Shown here: positions 41,501-53,500 of the stretch, in pieces
How positions within the stretch are numbered: the stretch's first letter is position 1
How the letters are laid out: the number at the start of each line of letters is the position of its first letter
Source: Meghimatium bilineatum
Lineage: Eukaryota > Mollusca > Gastropoda > Stylommatophora > Philomycidae
Assembly: GCA_034231615.1 (NCBI GenBank)
Contig: CM067317.1
Location: 19,613,379 to 19,677,378 of the forward strand
Length of the DNA: 64,000 bases
Direction: 5' to 3'
The notes under the pieces: generated by a model
What the model was told of the DNA's origin: nothing
Seen by the model: the letters and a program-made list of their open reading frames with translations, nothing else
Databases searched by the model: none
Position numbers and translations under genes: made by a program

Positions 41501-44500
41501 AAGATTATCGAAACCATGTTCTCCAGTATTTTTTATGGCCAAAAAGGTTCTGATATAACCAAATTGAACTCATGTCTGGTTGAAAAGAAAGTTGAAAGTA
41601 ACCCCTTTAGCTGGGAGCAGGTAGCTCTTGACAACACATAGCCTTTCTAACATTAGCACAATTTCCCTAAGTTGAGCAACTGAGGTGACACCCAAACTTG
41701 TATAAGGTCTGTTGTCTGAAAAGCATGGTGATTCTAGGGAGGGGGGGGGGTGTTTATGAATGCATGTTTAATCCCAGAAGGGAGATATTCCAGTTTAGCA
41801 GTATCTGAAGAGCATCATGTCAAGCCAGAAGTGTAGCATATACCTCTGGGCAAACTAGTTTATCATTCTTCTGTCAGATCTGTTGACCCTTCAGTAGTGA
41901 TGGCACAACCTAGCATTCCCTGCCATCGAGGAGCCTGCCAAAAGGACAAAGATATAATGTCCACTGGCATGCATCTGTTTGTCATCCATGGAGACCATTT
42001 GACACAAGAAAGAACTAATAAATTGAGACACAACATGCAGTGAAAATAACAAGTTTTCACAGGTAATATGTTGTCAGCTATCTCCCAACTTTCCTTAGTA
42101 CCTTCCTACAACATGCCAGGAAAGTAGAAAAAATTCTTTGCACCTTGAACTAGAAATCCAGCCCCCAATGAACATTACCTTTATCATTGTTTGATTTAAT
42201 AATAAAACCATGATAGGAAATTAAACTAGATTTAGCTGTTACCTCATTCAGTGGCACATTAATTGTGTAACCTCTTCCTGGACCTTCTCCGATGTAGTCA
42301 TAGTCAGACTCTCTGAGATTAGGCCACTCTTCACCATGTTCATAACGATGGATTGAGACAAATAAAACTCTACCAAAAATAAAATTAAAATAATGAATAT
42401 TGAGATAAGTATGGTTCACTACTAATTGATCAACCTGTTATCTTTTAAAATTCACCCAGAGCTAAAGGCAATAAATTAGAGAATTTTCCTACCTAAAACA
42501 TAAAAGAAGATTAACCTTTATAGACCAGATTAAATACACTCAATTTTGACTCCTACCATCGATTTCTTCCTTGAAAATCTGGGTGCCTTTTTTTGCTAAG
42601 TGTTTGGAAAATGCAATAACTTTTTTGTTTTTAGAGATTTTAAAATAATGTATGCTTATGTAAATAAAGAATTTCCTACTGCAAATATGTGGATAATTAT
42701 TTTTGTATGTGTGATGCGAGTGGTAGAGAAAGTGATACAGATTTGTTTTCACATTAAAAAAAACCAAATAAACATGGATGTTACTGTTTAGAAAGTCCAA
42801 TACTTTTTTTGTTTTTGGAGATTTAAAAAAAATTTTGTACAGGTAAAAAAAATAATTGAATACTGCATATATTGGTGCAAGTTTTTTTGTGTGCATGTGT
42901 GAAACAAGAGGTATGAGACATAAAGAGTAGAAAAGCAATAAAAATTTAATAAAACACAAAAATAAATTATTAAAAGATTGCTTAAATTATCCGAAGTGGC
43001 AACCCTGATAAGATACATTTTCACTCCTAAATCTATAGTATTTATATTGTTTCATAACCAAGCATAATATCGCTAGAGAAATAAATAAAACATGTACATG
43101 TAACTTACCTTGCTGAAAAAATTGTTCTCTAGACTTAGACCTAATGTTGTCGGTAATCTGGTCAATACGTTAGGTCCATACTTGTTCATGTAATTTCATA
43201 ACGAGACCAACGTGTTATTATATCTACTTTAAAAACTAATGTAATTACCAAGAATTCCTTATCAGAATCACAATCCGCAAAGCTTTTGCATCAATTATAC
43301 TTATTGATGATCATTGTAAATCTACTGATTCTGATCTAGACCGTCTCTCGATATTAACAATTTCTTGTCTCCAACATTCTCCTATTTTTCATACACTATA
43401 CCAGTATTAGAAGTAAAATACTACTCCTAATTATGATTCACTAATTCTGGTCACATGACATTAACATTCATGTGATTTTCATGTTGCTGAAACAGTACAT
43501 AGCAAGTAGAGTCCACTTGTCGTGAGCTTTGAGAATCGGGAAAAGCATCGGAGAGTGGACTCACCTGGAGTGCACTACAGGTTAACATTTGTATCAAATT
43601 ATAAATGTTTCTGTTTAATGCACTTTGTAAAAAAACTTACTTCATGTTTTAATTATTCTTCTAGACTGCCCCACAAATTACATCATTTTTTGTTATGCAC
43701 AATACATACTCATGTTGTCTATTATCACTGCTTTAACATGAGGAGTCATTCTTTATATTAATAACACTAGTGTTCACTCCTTTTCACCTTAACAGGAGCA
43801 TGTCATTACCAATTAAGTGATCTCCCTCCAGGAAGTTTATACCAAATAAAGAATCTTATAATAATAATAGTGTGTTAAGCTGTCATGACAGGTAAATCCA
43901 GGAATAGAGTAATGAAGTTTTGCTAATCACTAAAGTCATGCATAATAACTCACAAAAATTGACATTTTGATCAAAACGTCTTTATCAAGACAAAAATAAA
44001 AAACGGACAATAAGGATATGGACGTTCACATTGGTATGTGTAATATAGATTGACTGGAAGAGGTAAAACGACACTGGACAAGGAATATACAAAAATGACT
44101 ACGTACATGTGAAACCAAAAATAAAGAAACTATGGAACAACAAGAATCATACATGAGACAAGCACTCATTGATGCCATCAGGTTTAAGAGTGCCATATTG
44201 GTAAATGTAGCAGCTCTCAAGCGCAGGACGGGTTCGGTCGTCAGAGAAGCACGATTTAATGGCCATAACCTGAATATCCTGGGCACTCAGATGGCCCGTG
44301 CCATTTCCACTTCAATGGTGTGGGCCATCGGAGTGCCCAGGACATTCAGGTTATGGCCATTATGTCACTGCTACATTTACCAATGTTACTCTTAAACCCG
44401 GCGACATCAACAAGAACATGTCTCATGTATGATTCTAGTTGTTCCATAGTATCTGTTTGTTTCATGTCACATGTATGTAGTCATTTTTGCATATTCCTTG

Positions 44501-47500
44501 TCCAGTGTCATTTTACCTTTTCCTGTCAACCTATATTACACATTGCCAATGTGAACATCCATATCCTTACTGTCCTTTTTCTGTTGTGTTTTAATTTTTG
44601 TCTTGATAAAGGTCTTTTGGTTGAAATGTCGAATTGTGTGTGTTATTATGTGTGTCTTTAGTTATTAGCAAAACTTCATTACCCTACTCCTGGATTTACC
44701 TGTTGGATTTCAATTGTGTGCTGTAAGTACATATTATCGATCTGCTGTCATGACAACATGGTCATTTATATGTTTGAACTCTAGAGTATATTTCAAGATA
44801 ACAATACAGTCTGGTCTAAGTAAAATAGCTCACACAATATGTGGAAAATAAAATATCATAGCCAGTGGTCTAGAAGGCCTTACCTAGACACCAGGCTTAA
44901 AGGGATATAAAAATAAAAAACATATTGTATAAGCAGCAGAGGTATTTGTCACTCAATGAAGAGTTTCAATTTGAGTCACAAACAATATTCTTTTAAATAT
45001 ATAAATGTATTATTGCATCCAACAAGGACATCATGTACAGTCATCAGGTAATAACAGGTAATGTTGGTTCAGTAAGCCAGGTAGGGATAAGTTAAGAAAC
45101 AGTTGGTCTATAATAATATATACTGTATTAGAAAAGCAAAATATTTAAGCGGTCTACTGTAATCAAATATACTTTACATCAGTGTTGTAAATGCAGTAGA
45201 GATGTAGTAATTAAGAGTACAAAATAGTAATCATTAATTAAAAATGTTGTGAAAGCTTAAAATGTTTGATTGTCACAATATTATAATGTTTCAAAGAGTT
45301 AAATATGTAAGTGGAGTTGTTTTCACAAACTAGTCAATGCTAAAAGTTGTAAAACAAATTAGGTCAGCAAGAAGCACTTGTACTGAGCACATATATTTAA
45401 AATAGTTAAACTGGAACTAAAAACAATGCCAACATTGGCTGAGAGGTCACAATCTATTTTAATAATTTGTATGTTATATTCAGCTATTGAGTCATTTGTT
45501 TGTCTTTTGGTACCTTCTTTCTATCTTTCTCAAAGCTTTCATTCTCAATTTTCAGCTGAGTAAACAATGAAAAAAAGAAACAAGTCCATTCTATTTTGAT
45601 TGTCAAGTAAGCACTCTCACCAGTTGACTATGCTAGTATTTAATATAAATAGTAAATAAAAAAATTCAAGCAAATAATTGACATTAAATTAACATGTTAA
45701 ATACACAAACCTGGGGTCATTGTAAAACTTGAACTGACTCCCCTGCCCATGATGAACATCCCAATCAAAAACAATAATTCTATGAAAGAAGAATTTGACA
45801 TGATACTCATTCAATAACACAATGGAAGAAAATAATTGTTACTGTAATCCCATAGAATATAATGTGAAATGCAGAGGCCTTCAAAACATTGGGTTTTATC
45901 ATGTTGAAGTGATCAGTTTGTTTTCTCACATTAGTTCCATTTACATTATGCTTAGTTTCAGTTGGGTAAACAATTAAACAAAGAAACAAACACATTCTCT
46001 TTTGAATGGCAAGCTAACACTCTCACCACTTGACTATGCTAGTGTTCAATCTAAATTGAAACAGACAAATAAAATACAATTAATGTCTAATTCTTCTTCT
46101 TCAGCATTCATTCTCAAAATCCTGCTTGATATTTCTTGTAGCAGAACAATGGTCCCTGATACTATATTTCCAGCAGGATGTAGCTTAGAGAATGTAAATG
46201 CACTGTATTATCGTTTTATATGTCAATGGCCCAACACATTCATCTTCTGTGGGAAATACTAATTCATCAAATGGCCATACTGTATACTGCAAATAAATTC
46301 TTGAATAATAACAACAGCCTAACAAAGCTAGTAATACATGTTTAAAAATTTGTAATATATATTTTTCACTGCTAGTGAAGAGGGAATTACATGAATAATC
46401 ATGTCCTATAACTGAATTATCATGTCCTATTGATTTAGATACCCATTCTTGCTGAAGAATGATCAACTATAATTAAGATTTCATTAATAAATTTCCATAT
46501 CCTAGGTAATTTGAGCACTGCTGTTTGCAGGAGTCTCAGCAGGATCTTGCAGGATCTGTGTTTCTACAAAAACCTATTTTGACAATGTCCAATAATCTTT
46601 ATTTCTATTTTTCAATTTCCAAACACAATCCCTTGTAAAATGATCTTGATAAGTGGCTATATATGTGGATAAAAATGTGGGAGTCTGGCAGTGATGCATT
46701 ATATTTCCAGTAATTTTTAACATATACTCATACATGAAGCATATAATACAGCAAACCCTCCATGATTATAACATTTATCGATCACAGGTCAACCAATCTG
46801 AAATTTTCACTTTGATGATGATATTGATCATAATACCTGGATCAGAACAAGAACTATAAGAGTTAACAGCAAAGTTAGAAAACAATACCGACAAGTACCA
46901 AATGAAAATCAATACAGAAAAGAGCAATATCTTGCTTAACAGTAGAGGCACAGAGATACAGACCAACATTAGCATAAAGAGACATAAGCTGGAAGAAGTA
47001 AGACTACTCTCAAATATCTAGATCATGTATATGTAATGAAAAATCCATAACATAATTAAAGATTAGGCTGTAGATGACATTAGCTACTATGTCAAGGCTA
47101 AATTTAATATGGAAAAGCAAAATCTGTGTTAGAGTGAAAATCAAAATGTAAAACTCACTAGTGATTTCTATTATGCTGTATGTTTGTGAGAGTTGCACAC
47201 TGCAGATGTGGATAGATTTATACAGGCCTTTGAGTATATGTGCTATAGATAAATTCTTAGCATTTTATATAGAGAGCAGCATGACAAATGTGTATGTATA
47301 TAAAATAGAGATGCATGCAGGTGCTCAAAATTAAAACTTGCATTGTTTGGACATGTATGCCAATATGATTCCCTGTCAAAACAATCCTGCAGGAAACAGT
47401 CAATGATGAAAGAAGAAAAAGACAAAGAAAATCATAGAGAGACAACATCAAACACTGGGCAGGTCAAGATTTTTACACACACGCATCCAAATTGCTAAAA

Positions 47501-50500
47501 TAGAAATTTCCAGGGGATTCTGTGTTGATGAATCTAATGTAGCATCCTTATGACTCTGACAGGTTGCAAGATTTATAGATATGGACTTGGAGCAGCTGAC
47601 TCAGTGGACCTTCTAATTATGTTTCATATCAAATTCTATAAAGACTTAATAAAATCATAGACAATAAAAGATGTCTACCTTTTCATGTGGTATTTATCAA
47701 GTGCTAGCTGAGCAGCTATTGCAACATTACTCAAGTAACAGTAACCACAAAACTCTTCATTCATTGCATGATGACCTGGAGGTCGGACAATTGCCATTCC
47801 ATTCCTGATCTAAAACAAAGTAATAGGGACACCACCGTTTAAATACAAAATGTAATAACTAAAGACAAACTAAATTTATAACAATAAAATAAGTACTAAG
47901 TAGATTTTTCATGAAATTGAAAATAATGTTCTCAAGTATTTACAAGGGCGCTTGAAATTAAAACCTTAAGTGTGATCAAAATTACCACAGCATCGTCTTG
48001 TAATCTGTCAATATTGCTGCTAATGATATTAAGAGTGTTCTGCATATGCCATCTTGGTACAAACAAATGCGAACAATATGCCACAATAGTAGTTTAAATA
48101 TGGCCACCCCACTAGTGACATGGACCAATGAGGAACAGTATTATATTATTCATTTTTTAATCAGTGAATGGATGAAAGCCATAGAAATTCATCAGTGAAT
48201 GAAGATCCAGTATAATTATGCATGTCTGTCAATCCAACAAGTGTATGAGTGAGTAGGACATTTCAAAAAGGTGTGGGTCTGTGACAGATTGTTCACAACT
48301 GGTGTGCCTGTCAATGTTGGAATTCATACAGATGGCAGTATATATGACTAAGTGTTGTTCAAAGAGAATCAGATGATCATTACAGTAGAAGATAACCTTA
48401 GATAAATACATTGCAGTTTGTGGATTAAAGACAGAATTGATTCAGCTTACTATGCCCATTCTCAATGTTTTTATATCTGTCTTTGTCCAGATTCTAATGT
48501 CTTCTGCATAAGTGAGAATCCTACCTTGCCCAGCCACCCATACTTGTGAAACTTGGAACATGGTAATGAAACAACTTCTCATATTTTGTTGTGAAAGTGT
48601 TCTTGATAAAAGCCTTGTGGTTGAAACATCAATTTTTGTGTGTTATTGTTATGTGTTTTTCCAGCGATTAGCAAAACTTCAGTAGCCTGCTCCAAGTTTT
48701 GACTGTTAGATTACAGTTTTGTTGCAGTGAGTACATACCAATTTTCCATCCGCACTTATGTTGAGTGTAAATATTAAAAATCACTGGTGGAGATCCCTGT
48801 GCTAACCCCTACTTTATTGTTCTTATTTCTGAGGTCAATGATACTATCCTTGAAGCAAGCAGTCTATACATAAACATATTTATTATCCTGTACAATTGAT
48901 AGACTAGTCTATTTATCTATGTTACATGTTCTTTACAGAATATTGTCTTCGATTGCAACTCTGCAAGCTTCTCAGTTCTATCAAGCTGCCCAGCCTCTTC
49001 CAGTGTCATGTTCAGAAGGTTTTCGATATCTTGAATCCATTTTAGTCTCAGTCTGCCTCTTGTTCTTTTTCCTGGAACTTTTCCCTTCATGATTAATCAT
49101 TCTTAACCATAGTGTCTTTTTATATGTCCAAAATACATTAGCTTGCATTTTTTGATTACTTTGAGGAGCCAATCTTCTTTTATGTTTAGGTCTTTGTTTT
49201 CATCTGATTTATTCATCTTTCTGTCCATGATATTCTTGGGACCTTTCTATAACATTTCATTTTGAATGCCTATACTTTCTTTTCCATTGAGAGTGTCATT
49301 GCCCCCGTCTCACAACCATATGTTGCCACTGAAAAAATATAGTTTCTTAATAGTTGTAAACTTTCTTTGTCTGTTTGACTGGTCTACTCAGCTGAAATTA
49401 AGTACAAGAATATCTGAGCTGATAGAAAATTCATAACTGATATTGGAATTACTGTATAAGTTAACTGCTATTAACCATTTCACAAGCTGATAGAGACTAA
49501 GTACTTATGGATCCACCCTGAAAGGAAAAATAAAATTGAGGAATTGAAATTTATCTTAAATATCAATGACATGAATACTGAATAAGTGCACCTACAACTT
49601 TTGTCACTCTGTAAAATAAAAGCATGGAAATTAATAAATTAACAATGCATATGAAGATACAGATCTATCAGGCTTGTGTATTCAATGTGATATTATACAG
49701 AAACTTGAACATTATACCTAAGACATGAGTTAAAACTCAATGCCTTATTAAGAACATAGTGCAGCCACCAAATATAAATTGATAACCAAACTACAACTGC
49801 CTGGAATATATTAAAGGATACACAACACATAATCCAGCAAAACTAACTTTATTCCAAGAAGAGGAAAATGTCTCAGTCTTTCAACATGATTACACTATCA
49901 TTTGTAAACTTTGTGAGAAGAAATATATAGGTTAAACTGGCAGAAAACTAAGTGACTGTTTCTGCCAACATCTTCATGCAATTAACCACAGAACACCTAC
50001 TCTTGTCGCTATACATTTCAATGGCACTGATCATCATAGTGCCTATGATATTCAAGTCACTGCTTCAAGATCTTGCACCACAGACGATAGAACTAAGTGT
50101 GCCCTTGAAAATCACTATATATTGCAGATTAGTTACACTTACGCCAATCAATCAAGTGCCATGCTGAGTGGCATAGGCAATCATGTTTCTCCATAACTCC
50201 CTGTCTCTCGTGTTTTAAGTTCCGTTGGTGACATCTTTTTGGATCACAATGAAAACCCAACAAAAAATTTCTCTCTTTGTCTTCCTCTGTCTCTTCTTCC
50301 CTTGATCTTTCCAGTGGTTACTTAATATTGAAATTTTGCTTTTCTCATCACTTGCTCTAAAAATCTTGGCTGTCTGTTTCTAATTTTTTGCTATAATTGT
50401 CTTTTTTACTCCAGCATCTCTGATGACTTCTACATAAAAAAACCTTAAGTCATTTGGTCTTAATACCAATCCCTAATTTATTTATATTTGGTTTGGGAGT

Positions 50501-53500
50501 GTAGGGCCTTTGTTGTGTTGTCATTCATGTTGTTTTCAGGCATAGTTATTTTATTTCATTTTCATTTGAAACATTTTTTCATGACAATAATTGTGTATTC
50601 ATACATCATTGTAAATCTTGGATGTCTCTACTGTTAAATGTCTGCTGTTTAATGCTTTGTGATAGTGCCATTATTTTTACTGATTTTACTGTTTATTCAT
50701 TGTTTGTCTTGTGCTTTCTTGAAAAAGACCTTAGGGTTGATACTGTCTCGTAGTTATTTGTATTATTATTTTGTATACCATACCCTATAGTATGATCGTC
50801 TCTGCGTTCATTGTAAAGCAAATCAGCCTTGTGTTTTACCTAAGTACCATTCTCTTATATCCATGCAGCACCAAAAAAAGCAAGAAAATTAGTCCTTTAC
50901 AAGGCTCGTACCTGTTGTGCAGAGACAAACAATGTGAAATATATCATAATATAAAATACTTTGTGGATGAACACCTCAGAACAAGATGGTATAACTTTCC
51001 ACTAAAGGAAGATAATGCATCCACTAAAGGAAGATAATTCTTACCTTACCAGACACAACTTCATCAACAAGATCAATAATTCCTCCAAGAGCTAGAACTG
51101 CATTTTCATAAGACTTCTGTGGAATTGAGTCAAATATCTTATTTTATAATACTAAAAATTGTTACTTTACTAATCAGAAGATTAGTATTCTGGTATTCTA
51201 TATTAATTATTATATATTGTCACTTTAATATTAAAATTAATTTGCAAAAAGGAATTTTTTACTTCTAATTGGAGGTCAAATCTCTTGCCTTGATTCACAA
51301 CGCTTCCTACATATTTCTGTTTTGTCTTGATATTACCCTGTTGTCCCAGCCCTCACACTTCTATTACATTGAGTTGGTCCCCGACACTGGAGATTTATCT
51401 CATCTTTTTTGTACATATATATTAATTACATATCAAATCATCTAAACATAAATAAGAATTCCTCACTAGCAGTACCTCATGGAAATAGATGAAGTCATAT
51501 TTTTGGGATATTGCTTTCATTTGTTCCTCATTCATGTTCTCTGTGCTTTTCAGCAGCTCAATGTGTTTTCTTGTATGACAAGTTAAAATCTCAGATTCTG
51601 TAGCATTTCGAAGCTGAAATATTTCAAACATTTATAATCAGTTATAGTTGTTATTGGGTAAAAAATGGGCACATCTATAGGTGCATTGACCTCTATCTCA
51701 ATAAATCTATTTAGAATGATATATTTTAAGACCCAACCAACAATATGCCAAACTGCCGCATCCCAAAACAATTACTATTATGACTAACTGACTGAAGGTC
51801 AGCAAGCCCGCAGTACACCAATGCTGAGGTATAAAGACAACTGTAAATCTTCAATGAAAGGCTTCTTCATAGACCCCCAAATCTGGGAGAACACAGCAGA
51901 AACTTGGGATGTCTGGAGGCATAAACTGCATGTTGGTGTAACTTTGTTTTGAAATACTGTTTAAAGATATGGAAGAAAGAAGAGAAAAACAAAAATAAAA
52001 ATAAAAATCTTCTGCTGCTGTGACATGATGGCTTAAAATGTCCCCATTTCTTAGAAAATGATCAATGAATTGGTACTTATTTTTGCTTAATGACCATATG
52101 CAAGACGCAAAAAGGCCTGACATTTTAGGAGATGAAACAGCCAGAAGTTTCATTTTTTAACTATTTTTAGCAGAACATGAATCAGTGCACTTCAGCAAGC
52201 CCTCGTTATCTTTGAACTTGCTGGACTGCCTTTTGGTCAAGTTCCTAATACTAAAAGTCATGTTCTAATTTGTCAAGGAAAGAGCTGTGTTTGAACCCCT
52301 CTCACCTCGCTTATCTAACATTCCCTTTACACCATGTGAGAGCTGCAGTAACATCTTAAATTTCTGTTTACATACCAAACAATATTGCCCTATTTTCTCC
52401 ATAGATCACTTCATTAACATAGTCTTTTTATACTATTTCACAAAAGCAAATAATTTCCATATATTCCTCATATAGTGAAAAATGCTTTCACATTGAGATG
52501 TATGATTAATACATGGCATTAGATCTGTATTTTTCTATTTCTCACATAATAATAGTGTTTATTGCATTAAAGTTTTCATACTTGAAGACACACCTGTCAT
52601 CTTCAAAAAATAATCATTTTCTATATCATTTGAAAATAACTACTAAATTCTGAAACATGTTTTAGTGAGTTCCAAAAAATCCTGCTGGATCTCTCTTGTC
52701 TATTAACTAGCGATCTAGAGATATGCTGTGGTATCTCAATAAAGACAATTGTCATACTGGATTTCCAGCAGAAAGTAGTCCAGAGAGCAGAGATGTATTG
52801 TATCACTATTTTATATGTGCCAATGGCCCATTAAAGTGACAGAAGTGTTTTAAATCGGTACATATTAATTACAATTGTGTAACTCTATCTCTATATGATA
52901 TTTGTAATTAATTTTGAATAAGGAGAAGATATATCCTGGCATGACATCTAGTCAGTGAACAACATCTCCACTGCAACAGCCTTGGCAAGTCGGTTATATT
53001 CATACATTGCTAAATAAAGTATTGGGAGCGTCAGCCAAGGCGACATATCTGGCCTTGGATAGCCAACTTAATCTCCCAGTCACCATCCCTATGCTTAACC
53101 TTCACCACGCTTTGGTCAAGTGTGATTGACAAAAAAAATATGGCGGCTGTTTGCTGATGTCAAGTGCACTAGCTCAATGAGACATAGTGCGAAATAGGCC
53201 TACCACAGCCGAATCACAGCTTGTATAATAGTTCTGGTCATGCGCAATCGAGGCCGGGACATTCCCACTTCCTAAATTATTGTTGTAAAGATGTTGAGGT
53301 GGAAGATACGCGTGTTATAACAAACTGACCACATCTGCATACCATGCACATCATGGTATGATGCCATGATGGTTGACCGTTTTTATAGACCTTTCTTTCA
53401 TCGTATTTAGAATAAAATAACATTGAATCGTGGCTTGAATCTTTAATTATTTAGTTATTTAGTTTCACAGCGGTGAATATACAGAATGTTGTGTTGGTTT

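Noticed and set aside
42540..42959. 139-residue minus-strand frame
   Set aside because: Lies in non-coding repeat E; not conserved in the other two copies.
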